A stretch of DNA of 64,000 bases from Firmicutes bacterium HGW-Firmicutes-7. Its GTDB lineage: Bacteria > Bacillota > Clostridia > Lachnospirales > Vallitaleaceae. Location: contig PGZO01000004.1 of the NCBI GenBank assembly GCA_002841375.1, positions 1 to 64,000 on the forward strand, written 5' to 3'. Both the position numbers and the translations under genes were made by a program. The notes beneath the pieces were generated by a model. That model searched no databases. It was given only the letters and a program-made list of their open reading frames with translations, and had not been told where the DNA came from. Of this stretch, positions 1 through 8,331 are shown piece by piece (position 1 is the first letter of the stretch; every line of letters starts with the position of its first letter).

Positions 1-268
1 AAACCTTTCATGAAATATATTCACCAACTAGAATGAAAATGAAACATGAAAGTTTCGACGTCACATATCAAGTTTATTTTCGTAGGAAAGTTCTACTTTA
101 CTACGAAGCCATAAAAGGAGCGTTGGAAAATTATAATCTTTTATAACGCGCTGACAAGCGCTCTTTTTCCAAATTCTCCTTAGCAGAAAATCGAATAGGG
201 GGTTCATGTCGGTTACTACTAGAAAACTAAGCAACTAAAAATAATCACACTATTAGGAGAATATTATT
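1..268 (+). promoter_or_regulatory. Structured leader upstream of thiC
   Basis: No gene is visible in this stretch. It holds an imperfect inverted repeat at the left edge (TTTCATG near 6-12 against CATGAAA near 45-51), a hairpin at 81-105 (CGTAG/CTACG with an inner AAAG/CTTT), and a nested structure at 115-181. In the nested structure AAGGAG and TTGGAAAA pair with TTTTCCAA and CTCCTT, enclosing two small hairpins (TTATAA-tctt-TTATAA at 131-146 and GCGCT-gaca-AGCGC at 148-161, the latter followed by TCTTTTT). The last hairpin is terminator-like, and its U-tract can be held by the outer stem. The TPP-riboswitch core is absent. The leftmost part may instead belong to an upstream gene outside the window. 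Confidence 0.45.
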
Positions 269-1576
269 ATGAAAACAACTTATTCAACACAGATGGATGC
301 CGCAAAAAAGGGTATTATTACTAAAGAAATGCTAATTGTTGCTCAGAAAGAGGGTATGTTACCAGAAGAACTTAGGGAAAAAATGTCAAAAGGTAAGATT
401 GTCATACCTGCAAATAAGAATCATAAAAATCTTGATCCGGAAGGTATAGGAGAAGGACTTCGTACGAAAATTAATGTTAATTTAGGAATTTCAAAGGATT
501 GTAATAACCTTGAAGCAGAATTATTAAAGGTTCAAACAGCAATTGATATGAAGGCTGAAGCCATTATGGATTTAAGTAATTATGGAAAAACCGAAGTGTT
601 TCGAAAAAAACTCGTCGAAATGTCACCAGCTATGATTGGAACGGTGCCAGTTTACGATGCGCTAGGATTTTATGAAAAAGAGTTGAAAGATATTCAAGGG
701 GAAGAATTCTTAAAAGTTGTAGAAAAACATGGGGAAGATGGTGTAGACTTTATTACCGTTCATGCGGGTATCAATCAAGAGACAGCTCGCATTTTCATGA
801 ATAATCCAAGATTAACAAATATTGTCTCAAGAGGTGGCTCACTTATGTTTGCTTGGATGCATTTAAACAAAAAAGAAAACCCCTTCTATGAGTACTATGA
901 TGAGCTATTAGATATCTGCCAAAAATATGATATGACACTAAGTTTAGGTGATGCATGCCGACCTGGTTCAATTAATGACTCAACAGATGCAAGCCAAGTG
1001 ATTGAACTTATAACCCTTGGAGAATTGACAAAAAGAGCTTGGGAGAAAAATGTTCAAGTAATTATAGAGGGGCCAGGTCATATGTCTTTAGACGAAATTG
1101 AAGCAAATATGATTCTAGAAAAAAAACTTTGTCATGGTGCGCCTTTTTATGTATTAGGCCCATTGGTAACAGACATTGCTCCAGGATATGATCATATTAC
1201 GGGTGCTATTGGTGGTGCGTTGGCTGCAGCAAAAGGGGCTGATTTCTTATGTTATGTAACACCCGCTGAGCATTTAAGGCTTCCTACGTTAGAGGATATG
1301 AAAGAAGGCATAATTGCATCTAAAATAGCGGCTCATGCAGGAGACATTGCGAAAAAAGTAAAGGGCTCAAGAAATTGGGACAATGAAATGAGTAAAGCAA
1401 GAGTTAGTTTAGATTGGGAAAAAATGTATGAACTTGCCATTGATCCAGAGAAAGCAAGAAGATTTAGAGAGAGTGCTGTTCTTGAAGATGAGACGACTTG
1501 TTCAATGTGTGGCAAAATGTGTGCTGTAAGAAACTTGAATAAAGTACTTAACGGCGAAGATGTGAATATTATTTAG
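269..1576 (+). CDS. thiC: Phosphomethylpyrimidine synthase ThiC (BzaF-type paralogue not excluded)
   Basis: This 435-residue protein belongs to the ThiC family of radical-SAM enzymes, which rearrange aminoimidazole ribotide into the hydroxymethylpyrimidine phosphate of thiamine. The short length without the N-terminal extension of the enterobacterial protein is normal for clostridial and archaeal forms. The EGPGHM and [16 protein letters not shown] segments, which carry metal-site histidines in the family, lie near residues 270 and 300-320. The C-terminal cluster motif is C411-x2-C414-x3-C418. An AGGAGA site precedes the ATG. No other thiamine gene is in the window. A close paralogue, BzaF, makes hydroxybenzimidazole for anaerobic cobamide synthesis. 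I cannot separate the two by eye, and the nearby corrinoid operon keeps that option open. Confidence 0.88.
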   Translation: MKTTYSTQMDAAKKGIITKEMLIVAQKEGMLPEELREKMSKGKIVIPANKNHKNLDPEGIGEGLRTKINVNLGISKDCNNLEAELLKVQTAIDMKAEAIMDLSNYGKTEVFRKKLVEMSPAMIGTVPVYDALGFYEKELKDIQGEEFLKVVEKHGEDGVDFITVHAGINQETARIFMNNPRLTNIVSRGGSLMFAWMHLNKKENPFYEYYDELLDICQKYDMTLSLGDACRPGSINDSTDASQVIELITLGELTKRAWEKNVQVIIEGPGHMSLDEIEANMILEKKLCHGAPFYVLGPLVTDIAPGYDHITGAIGGALAAAKGADFLCYVTPAEHLRLPTLEDMKEGIIASKIAAHAGDIAKKVKGSRNWDNEMSKARVSLDWEKMYELAIDPEKARRFRESAVLEDETTCSMCGKMCAVRNLNKVLNGEDVNII

Positions 1577-1593
1577 AAGTATAAAATTAGAAC

Positions 1594-1639
1594 AGCCTCC
1601 ATGAAGAGATAATGTAAAGTATTATCTTTAATGGGGGCT
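1594..1639 (+). terminator. Hairpin terminator-like structure after thiC
   Basis: Two stacked stems are visible: an outer AGCCTCCAT/ATGGGGGCT and an inner AGATAAT/ATTATCT. The following U-tract is weak (CTGTTCATT). Confidence 0.6.
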
Positions 1640-1690
1640 CTGTTCATTAACGGGATATCCTTTGACGCTGTATTTAAAGGAAATTATTTC

Positions 1691-1719
1691 TTGACACCCG
1701 TTATACCATACGGTATAAT
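1691..1719 (+). promoter_or_regulatory. SigA-type promoter with embedded operator for the TetR gene
   Basis: TTGACA (1691-1696) and TATAAT (1714-1719) are separated by exactly 17 bp. The palindrome TTATACC-atac-GGTATAA (1701-1718) fills the spacer and overlaps the -10 box. A repressor bound there would block RNA polymerase. A related palindrome lies before the next gene (2365-2382). Confidence 0.8.
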
Positions 1720-1746
1720 GAAAACACTTACTAGTGAGGTGAATTC

Positions 1747-2313
1747 ATGGATAATAGAATGCAAATAATGGAAGTTGCCCTTGATTTATTTTCTTTACAC
1801 GGTTTTGATGCTGTAGGCGTACAGGAAATTGTTGGGAGAGCGGGGATTACGAAGCCTACCCTATATCATTATTTTGGAAGTAAAAGTGGTCTATTACAAA
1901 CAATACTTAAAGAAAACTATAATAAACTTGAATTGTCAATTAAAGAGGCCGCAAAGTATGAAGGGGACTTACCCCTTACTTTACATAAAATTGTGACGGC
2001 CTATATATCTTTTTCTAATATAAATCACAGATTTTATCGTATGCATATCAGTATGATGTATTCGCCTACCGAAAGTGAAGCATTTAAGGCAGTATATCCA
2101 TATGTTCAAAACCAACTGGAAATTATAGAACAGCTTTTTATTTTAGCCGTAAAGGATCATGGCAACATGAGAGGAAGGCATAAACCATATGCGTTAAGTC
2201 TTCTTGGGCTGATTAATACTTATATTCAGATGTGCTTTTCAGGAAATATTGCCCTCGATAACGAAGTTGAATTTAAATTAGTTCATCAATTTATGCATGG
2301 AATTTACTCGTAA
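1747..2313 (+). CDS. TetR/AcrR-family transcriptional regulator
   Basis: A 188-residue protein with an N-terminal TetR helix-turn-helix at about residues 20-50 (VGRAGITKPTLYHYFGSK region). The recognition helix TKPTLYHYF is typical of the family. The remaining 130 residues form a divergent ligand-binding domain whose inducer cannot be predicted. The gene has its own consensus promoter with a palindrome inside the spacer, so it is probably autoregulated. The same half-site (ATACC-N4-GGTAT) precedes the downstream glycosidase, which suggests that gene is its second target. GAGGTGA precedes the ATG at a normal distance. Confidence 0.88.
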   Translation: MDNRMQIMEVALDLFSLHGFDAVGVQEIVGRAGITKPTLYHYFGSKSGLLQTILKENYNKLELSIKEAAKYEGDLPLTLHKIVTAYISFSNINHRFYRMHISMMYSPTESEAFKAVYPYVQNQLEIIEQLFILAVKDHGNMRGRHKPYALSLLGLINTYIQMCFSGNIALDNEVEFKLVHQFMHGIYS

Positions 2314-2324
2314 ATTTTTAGCCT

Positions 2325-2352
2325 AACGAAGGAAGTCCCCCACTTCTATAAG
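2325..2352 (+). repeat. Partial copy of a dispersed hairpin repeat
   Basis: The sequence AACGAAGGAAGTCCCCCACTTC matches, in reverse orientation, the fuller copy at 11734-11783. Related pieces occur at 25161-25200, 34893-34915 and 42584-42623. All are intergenic. Confidence 0.5.
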
Positions 2353-2364
2353 TTTAACGCATTA

Positions 2365-2382
2365 ACATACCTAACGGTATGT
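2365..2382 (+). promoter_or_regulatory. Candidate TetR operator before the glycosidase gene
   Basis: The palindrome ACATACC-taac-GGTATGT shares the ATACC-N4-GGTAT core with the operator inside the TetR promoter. It lies directly upstream of the ribosome site (AGGAGG) of the GH13 gene, over a possible -10 element TATGTA. Confidence 0.6.
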
Positions 2383-2400
2383 ACAAACAGGAGGTTATTT

Positions 2401-3768
2401 ATGTATCAATGGGAAGAATCAATATTTTATCATATTTATCCATTAGGATTTTGTGGGGCACCTAGTAGCAATGATGCTGTATTAAAGCCGTCGTTATTAC
2501 TTGATAAGACAATAGCGTGGGTTGATCATATTAAAGAACTTGGTGCAAATGCAATTTATTTTGGTCCTGTATTTGAGTCATTATCTCATGGGTACGATAC
2601 GGTGGATTACAAATTAATTGATAGAAGGTTAGGAACAAATCAATCATTTTCAGACTTAACAAGATTACTTCATAGAAATGGCATTAGAGTAGTAATTGAT
2701 GGTGTATTTAATCATGTTGGGAGAGGCTTCTGGGCATTTGAAGACGTAATCGAAAATGGACAAAATTCCAAGTATTGCAGTTGGTTTGAAAATCTGAATT
2801 TTAATGGGAAAAGTCCTTATGAAGATACTTTTAGTTATGAATCATGGAATGGATGTTATAACTTAATTAAACTGAATTTGAAAAACCTTGAGGTAAAAGC
2901 ATACTTGTTCGATGTGGTAAAAACATGGATTGAAGAATTTGATATAGATGGAATAAGACTCGACTGTGCTGATAGTTTAGATTTTGAATTTTTAAGACAA
3001 CTTAATTCATATAGTAAAGCTATTAAATCTGATTTTTGGCTTATGGGAGAAGTCGTGCATGGTGAAGGAGATTATAGAAGTTGGTTAAGTGATGGCGTAC
3101 TTGACTCCGTAACAAATTATGAATGCTATAAAGGGTTATACTCTAGTCATAATGATAGAAATTTTTTTGAAATTGCTTATTCATTGAATAGAGAGTTTAA
3201 TGTGAAAGATGGGCTGTATAAAGGAAAAGCGCTATACTCGTTTGTTGATAATCACGACGTAAATAGAATAGCCAGCACACTCAACAATGAAACACACTTA
3301 TATTCCCTCCATGCATTACTATTTACAATACCAGGGATACCATCTATTTACTATGGAAGTGAGTGGGGAATATACGGGAAAAGAACAAATGCTTCTGATG
3401 AATATTTGCGTCCAAAGCTTGATTTACTAGAGGTGGCAAATAATAGTCCAAACAAAGACCTCGTTAAAGTAATAAAGAAATTTGCAACAATTAGAAAGCA
3501 ATCAAATGCGTTGAAATACGGTGAATATAAACAGCTTTTAGTTACACATGAGCAGTTTAGCTTTGCTAGAATAACAGAGGATGAATGCATAATTGTAGTT
3601 GTAAATTCAGCGGACTCAATTGCTAAAATAGACTTGGATATTCCGGTTAGTGGAAGAAAAGTGATTGATATTTTAAATGATGAAGAAGCCTTTCCAATAA
3701 AAGATGGTAAATGTCATATTGGGGCCGTATATCCTTGTTGGGCTAGAATATTGAAAGTTATCCGTTAG
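2401..3768 (+). CDS. GH13 alpha-amylase-family glycosidase (cytoplasmic)
   Basis: A 455-residue TIM-barrel glycosidase without a signal peptide, so it probably acts on imported maltodextrins or other short alpha-glucans in the cytoplasm. The four GH13 regions are present in order: DGVFNHVG (about residue 100), GIRLDCAD with the nucleophile Asp (about 183-190), MGEVVHG with the acid/base Glu (about 216), and VDNHDVNRI with the transition-state Asp (about 282). The short C-terminal beta domain is present. The protein lacks the large N-terminal domain of classical cyclomaltodextrinases and neopullulanases, so exact specificity is open. The upstream palindrome matches that of the TetR gene, suggesting paired regulation. 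Confidence 0.85.
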   Translation: MYQWEESIFYHIYPLGFCGAPSSNDAVLKPSLLLDKTIAWVDHIKELGANAIYFGPVFESLSHGYDTVDYKLIDRRLGTNQSFSDLTRLLHRNGIRVVIDGVFNHVGRGFWAFEDVIENGQNSKYCSWFENLNFNGKSPYEDTFSYESWNGCYNLIKLNLKNLEVKAYLFDVVKTWIEEFDIDGIRLDCADSLDFEFLRQLNSYSKAIKSDFWLMGEVVHGEGDYRSWLSDGVLDSVTNYECYKGLYSSHNDRNFFEIAYSLNREFNVKDGLYKGKALYSFVDNHDVNRIASTLNNETHLYSLHALLFTIPGIPSIYYGSEWGIYGKRTNASDEYLRPKLDLLEVANNSPNKDLVKVIKKFATIRKQSNALKYGEYKQLLVTHEQFSFARITEDECIIVVVNSADSIAKIDLDIPVSGRKVIDILNDEEAFPIKDGKCHIGAVYPCWARILKVIR

Positions 3769-3808
3769 ATTTTATCTGGATTTTCACTGTTCATCTGTTA
3801 ACGAAGGA

Positions 3809-3838
3809 TTGACTTTAATGTATTGAATAGCTTATGAT
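3809..3838 (+). promoter_or_regulatory. Probable promoter for the Gfo/Idh gene
   Basis: TTGACT (3809-3814) and TATGAT (3833-3838) are separated by 18 bp, about 55 bp upstream of the next ATG. Confidence 0.5.
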
Positions 3839-3892
3839 AGATATAATTTGGGAAGGTTGTAATGAAAAGACGATAAGGGAGGTACATTTAAA

Positions 3893-4882
3893 ATGAATAC
3901 AATTAGATGGGGAATTATTGGTTGTGGTGATGTCACAGAGGTGAAAAGTGGACCAGGTTTTCAGAAGGCTGAGCATTCTGAGCTAATTGCCGTCATGAGA
4001 CGACAAGGTGCATTAGCAGAAGATTATGCGAAACGGCATAAGGTAAAAAAATGGTTTGATGACGCAGATGCACTGATTCATGACCCAGAGGTAGATATTG
4101 TATATATAGCTACACCGCCTGCTTATCATATGGAATACACACTTCGTTGTGCCAAGGCAGGGAAACCTGTATATGTTGAAAAACCTATGGCTAGAAATTA
4201 TGAGGAATGCGAGGCGATGATCGAAGCGTGTAAACAAGCAAAGGTGCCTTTGTTTGTAGCTTATTATAGAAGAGCGTTACCTCGATTTAATAAAATAAAA
4301 GAATTAATTGAACAAGGGAAGATTGGAGAAGTGCGTTTTGCAACGATAACCTTATATCAAAAACCTCGTGAGGATGAATATTCATCAGAAACAAGACCGT
4401 GGAGAGTGATTCCTGAGCTTGCAGGGGCGGGAAAGTTCATGGATCTAGCATCACATACTTTAGATATTTTTGATTTCATTTTAGGACCAGTAAGCGAAGT
4501 ACAGGGTATAGCATCTAATCAAGCTGAACTTTATACAGCAGAGGATATAGTCACATCTAATTTGATGTTTGGTTCGAAGGTCCATGGTGTAGGAACTTGG
4601 TGTTTTTCTGCCTTTGATGATTACGATATGAACGAAATAGTTGGAAGTAAAGGGAAACTTGTTTTTTCTACTTTTGGCAAAGAGCCTATTGAGTTAATAA
4701 CCAAGGATGAACGGCAATCATTTGCAATTGAAAACCCAGTGCATATTCAACAGCCCCTTATCCAGACAATTGTTGATGAGCTTAACGGGCAAGGTAGTTG
4801 TCCAAGTGTAGGAACAAGTGGTGCAAGAACGAATAAAGTAATGGATGATATCTTGAAAAAATACCGAGAGAGAAGTTTATAA
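3893..4882 (+). CDS. Gfo/Idh/MocA-family oxidoreductase
   Basis: A 329-residue NAD(P)-dependent sugar or cyclitol dehydrogenase of the Gfo/Idh/MocA family. The N-terminal Rossmann motif GIIGCGDV is at residues 8-15 and the family signature VEKPMA near residue 94. A catalytic-domain helix with DLASHTLDIFDF (near 184) places the expected Asp and His. AGGGAGG precedes the ATG. The gene stands alone, convergent with the corrinoid operon and sharing a terminator with it. It differs from the two iolG genes further right, so it may act on another cyclitol, inosose or sugar. The substrate cannot be assigned from sequence. Confidence 0.82.
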   Translation: MNTIRWGIIGCGDVTEVKSGPGFQKAEHSELIAVMRRQGALAEDYAKRHKVKKWFDDADALIHDPEVDIVYIATPPAYHMEYTLRCAKAGKPVYVEKPMARNYEECEAMIEACKQAKVPLFVAYYRRALPRFNKIKELIEQGKIGEVRFATITLYQKPREDEYSSETRPWRVIPELAGAGKFMDLASHTLDIFDFILGPVSEVQGIASNQAELYTAEDIVTSNLMFGSKVHGVGTWCFSAFDDYDMNEIVGSKGKLVFSTFGKEPIELITKDERQSFAIENPVHIQQPLIQTIVDELNGQGSCPSVGTSGARTNKVMDDILKKYRERSL

Positions 4883-4895
4883 TAAGTCCAAATTT

Positions 4896-4924
4896 AAACC
4901 TGTCCGTTTGGGGCAGGTTTTTGT
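4896..4924. terminator. Intrinsic terminator between convergent genes
   Basis: The stem AAACCTG-tcc/GGG-CAGGTTT is followed by a T-run on the plus strand. The A-rich 5' arm gives a T-run on the minus strand as well, so it may serve both genes. Confidence 0.8.
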
Positions 4925-4939
4925 GTTCCAAGTACATTA

Positions 4940-5857
4940 TTAGGTTTCTAGTTCATAAAGATCAGGTATCCATTCATTCGCAGCATTTACAATATAGGAT
5001 ACAGCATGAACGCCAATTGCAGAGATAAAAACAACCGTCTGTTCTGCAGTGCTAATACCACTATAAGTATTAATATCAACTTTTTGCTGAACAGTATCAA
5101 TTTTGAAACGGTTCTCGTCTTTACCGACAATGCCTTTGATTCGATGAAAATGTTCTTTAATCTGATGAATCATTTCTAAAAAAATATCTATTTTTATTTC
5201 TGTTTTTAAACGCATGACGATAACATATGGACGATTATTTTCTATATTAGTTGTATTTTGGTAGATTTTAGGACTTTGATTGAATACTAGGCTTTGAAAA
5301 TCAATAATACCAAAGCTCATGTTATAGATATTAGCTTCAGGATTAATCATTGTAACTTTTTTAATGATTTTTTGTAATTGAATGGCATCAATTAGGTCAG
5401 TTTTATTAATTAAAACAACTTGACTGTACTTAATTTGTCGTTCGACACTGACCATTTTATTTAGTTCTTGTTCAAAGTAGAGTCCGTCAATTAAGCAGAT
5501 GGACCCTACATATTCAAAAGGATAAAAGACCTGGGTACTTATCAGTTCGGTTATCTGAGCCATATTGGAAGGATCTGCTAGCCCAGAGCTTTCAATGAAA
5601 ATATAATTTAGTTTTTTGTTAATTAGATCCTTTAAGCTTTTAATAAAATGTTCTTTAATACAACTACAGAAAATAGATCCATTGTTAAGCTCAATCAGAT
5701 CCATTTGTTCTTGAAGAAGTAGGGATCCATCAATACTAATTTTTCCAAATTCATTGACTAGCACTCCAACTTTTTCTAAGCTTCCACCAAGTACATTTTT
5801 TAAAAAAGAGGTTTTGCCAGAACCAAGAAAGCCAGTAATTAAAAAAATACGTGTCAT
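4940..5857 (-). CDS. CobW/G3E-family GTPase, metallochaperone-like
   Basis: A 305-residue P-loop GTPase of the G3E (CobW/HypB/UreG) group. The Walker A motif GFLGSGKT lies at residues 8-15 and the guanine-specificity NKTD near residue 150. A SIFCSCI segment after the switch region resembles the CxCC metal site of COG0523 proteins. It is the last gene of the minus-strand corrinoid operon, 23 nt after the activator gene. Small G3E GTPases often accompany corrinoid methyltransferase systems and may deliver metal or cofactor, or help load the corrinoid protein. That role here is inferred from context. AAGGAAG precedes the ATG. Confidence 0.85.
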   Translation of the reverse strand: MTRIFLITGFLGSGKTSFLKNVLGGSLEKVGVLVNEFGKISIDGSLLLQEQMDLIELNNGSIFCSCIKEHFIKSLKDLINKKLNYIFIESSGLADPSNMAQITELISTQVFYPFEYVGSICLIDGLYFEQELNKMVSVERQIKYSQVVLINKTDLIDAIQLQKIIKKVTMINPEANIYNMSFGIIDFQSLVFNQSPKIYQNTTNIENNRPYVIVMRLKTEIKIDIFLEMIHQIKEHFHRIKGIVGKDENRFKIDTVQQKVDINTYSGISTAEQTVVFISAIGVHAVSYIVNAANEWIPDLYELET

Positions 5858-5880
5858 TATAATTTGCTTCCTTTCGTCAT

Positions 5881-8217
5881 CTAAAAGTTTATATGATTAA
5901 CAAAACAATCATAAAATTGTATGTGATTTGAAAGTTCAAGGTATTCACATTTTTGATTAATATCACTTAATGTTGATTGGGAATTTTTTTCTAGTAAGTA
6001 ACGGACAGTACCTCCTAATGAACTGTTACCAATCACTTTTGTTTTATTTTCTAAGCCTCCGGGTAACAACCCGATTCGAATGGCATTTTTAATGTTTAGA
6101 TGATGACCAAAGCCACCTGCAAGCAATAGACAATCTAAGTTTTCTATATTGCAGCCACTTTCTTGTAAGAGCACCTCGATGCCAGCAGCAATTGCCGCCT
6201 TAGCAAGTTGTAACTCGCGAATATCTTGTTGGGATAAATAAATAGATCCGTTTGATGGCAAAATAGGAATGATTTGCCCTTCCTGAATCCGACCAGTCTC
6301 ATCAACTAACCCTTGATTTAAGCAATGTGCCATTACATCAATAAGCCCTGAACCGCATATACCTTTAGGTGTACTATTTCCAATCACTTCTAATAGCCAG
6401 TCTCCATTATTCTGACTTGTTACGCCACATATGGCACCCTCTAAGCTACCCATACCAAAAGTAATGTTAGTCCCTTCAAAAGCCGGTCCAGCTGCTGTAG
6501 CCACACAAATAATACGATTATTTACTTTAATCGCTAGCTCACCATTTGTTCCAATGTCTATAAAAAGATAATTGCCCTCCATTTCAGTTATTCCTGAAAA
6601 GTAGAGACCTGATAAAATATCTGCACCAATATAGGCTGAAAGGCCAGGCATTAAAATAATGGGACAAGAGAGCCTCATATCTGCAAAAAGTTCTGAGAAA
6701 GATATGTTAATTAACCCCATGTGTGTAGTTGAAAAAGGACTTGAAGCCAAGCTTTTAGGATCAATACCTGTTAATAAATAAAGCATGGTTGTATTACCTG
6801 AAATTGCAATTTCTAAAATTTGACCCGATATTAATTGATGGGTATCCATTAAATGGGTTATGCCTTTCAGTAAAGCTTCAATCATTACATTCGTCAAAAC
6901 TTTATCTTGATGATCACCAACATATTGTATTCTACTAATGATGTCTGCCCCATATGTTTTTTGCGGATTTATACATTTATACATCGATACAACCTTTTCT
7001 TCTATGAGATCTACTAGAGCAATAACAATTGTAGTTGTACCGATATCAATACCAATTGTGAATAGGTTTTTGATATTTTCTTTTTCAATATGTACTATTT
7101 CTTTTTCGTCTTTAATCAGTGCAATAAGAGGCTCATTTGGAAGAATACTAGATAATTTTCTCAAAGCCGACAATGTATAAGTATATTTTTTACCAAATAA
7201 TTTGTGGATTAAGTCAGTTGAACTTTTATTGTTTTTAGAATACTTTAGAAGGCCTTTAATAATTTTTGATTTATATTTCTTTCTCTTGATATTAGGAAAA
7301 TGGAAATCAGAGAGTATTGTAGCTTCTAGATGTTTTATTTCTATAACTATATTTGTATTGACTTGTTGAAAACAGGCAAGTACGATCCCATCCGCTATTT
7401 CGGTATTTGATAAAATAAGTTTCTCGTTTTCAGAAGGCAGCAAATTTTTCGAAAGTATTTTTACTTTGCATTTGCCACAGATTTGCTTGCCGGAGCAATC
7501 TGCCTGAACAGGAAGTTTGGATTCCCTTAAGATGTCTAAAAGATTACTTCCTGATTTAACTTGTAAAACTAGTTCCTTTTCATCAGTTTTTACCGTTACA
7601 TATATTTTGCGCTGAGGACAATGAATATGATCGCATTGACTGCAATCATGGTCAAAGGGCGTATAGGCAATAGATTTACTTGCACCATAAAAATATCCTA
7701 TAGATTTAGTGGGATTTAGCATATAACCCGAGGTAATAGTTATATCCGTACGTTCTACAGCATTCACAGTATCAAGAATCCATTTTTGTGCAGTTACAGG
7801 AATATTACAAGTGCCAGGTTCTTTTCGCTTTGTCATCATCATACCTTGAGATTTAACTTCATCAAATACATGGTGATAAAGCTGATTGCTTGCGCTGAAA
7901 AGGATGAAATCAACAATACCATTTAGTAGGACACCTTTTAGATAATCGGATGCTTCAAAATAAGAATGGATTTTTACATCTACGGCTTTACCAAGAGTTA
8001 CAATGCAACAGACGGACATCTCAATGTTTGCTTCAGCCACTTCTTCCAGTTGGGGCGTCAGAACATAATAGCCTATGGGTATCAATATTTCAGCATTTTC
8101 ATAAAGAAGTTCATCATATAGTGCTGTGTATATTTGGTAGTTGGGTAAGTTTTCATAACATTGAATATTCTCTAAAATTTCCTTCTTATTACAATCAACT
8201 TGTAAGTCAATACGCAT
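5881..8217 (-). CDS. Reductive activator of corrinoid protein (RACo/DUF4445) with N-terminal MetH-activation-like domain
   Basis: A 778-residue three-part protein. Residues 1-185 resemble the activation domain of B12-dependent methionine synthase (VTLGKAVDVKI, YLKGVLLNGIVD, and SGYMLNPTKSIG segments). A C192-x2-C195-x4-C200 motif follows and may hold an extra cluster. Residues 205-290 are a [2Fe-2S] ferredoxin domain with C241-x5-C247-x2-C250 and C282. From about residue 388 the ASKHA ATPase-like domain starts with GIDIGTTT and ends with LAGGFGHHLN. RACo proteins use ATP and a ferredoxin electron to bring inactive Co(II) corrinoid back to Co(I). I chose the ATG at 8217 because GAGGTG sits five to six bases before it; a GTG three codons upstream overlaps that site. 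It is fourth in the operon. Confidence 0.85.
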   Translation of the reverse strand: MRIDLQVDCNKKEILENIQCYENLPNYQIYTALYDELLYENAEILIPIGYYVLTPQLEEVAEANIEMSVCCIVTLGKAVDVKIHSYFEASDYLKGVLLNGIVDFILFSASNQLYHHVFDEVKSQGMMMTKRKEPGTCNIPVTAQKWILDTVNAVERTDITITSGYMLNPTKSIGYFYGASKSIAYTPFDHDCSQCDHIHCPQRKIYVTVKTDEKELVLQVKSGSNLLDILRESKLPVQADCSGKQICGKCKVKILSKNLLPSENEKLILSNTEIADGIVLACFQQVNTNIVIEIKHLEATILSDFHFPNIKRKKYKSKIIKGLLKYSKNNKSSTDLIHKLFGKKYTYTLSALRKLSSILPNEPLIALIKDEKEIVHIEKENIKNLFTIGIDIGTTTIVIALVDLIEEKVVSMYKCINPQKTYGADIISRIQYVGDHQDKVLTNVMIEALLKGITHLMDTHQLISGQILEIAISGNTTMLYLLTGIDPKSLASSPFSTTHMGLINISFSELFADMRLSCPIILMPGLSAYIGADILSGLYFSGITEMEGNYLFIDIGTNGELAIKVNNRIICVATAAGPAFEGTNITFGMGSLEGAICGVTSQNNGDWLLEVIGNSTPKGICGSGLIDVMAHCLNQGLVDETGRIQEGQIIPILPSNGSIYLSQQDIRELQLAKAAIAAGIEVLLQESGCNIENLDCLLLAGGFGHHLNIKNAIRIGLLPGGLENKTKVIGNSSLGGTVRYLLEKNSQSTLSDINQKCEYLELSNHIQFYDCFVNHINF

Positions 8218-8249
8218 TGCTTTCACCTCAACAAATATAGAATGTATTT

Positions 8250-8276
8250 CAAGGCATGTTGATCTAACATGCCTTG
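8250..8276 (-). other. Perfect intergenic hairpin within the corrinoid operon
   Basis: An 11-bp perfect inverted repeat (CAAGGCATGTT / AACATGCCTTG) with a 5-nt loop lies in the 114-bp spacer between the MtaA-like gene and the activator gene. There is no clear U-tract on the minus strand, so RNA processing or stabilisation, or partial attenuation, is more likely than full termination. Confidence 0.7.
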
Positions 8277-8331
8277 ATTAAAAGAATAAGAACGATTTTA
8301 AATTAAAGGATTGAAATATCCAGTTAACTTA

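Noticed and set aside
1-268. TPP riboswitch before thiC
   Set aside because: None of the conserved TPP-box segments is present; only generic stems can be drawn.
4013-4237. Antisense frames inside real genes, such as this one in the Gfo/Idh gene
   Set aside because: They lack ribosome sites and family features and follow from codon usage of the genes on the other strand.
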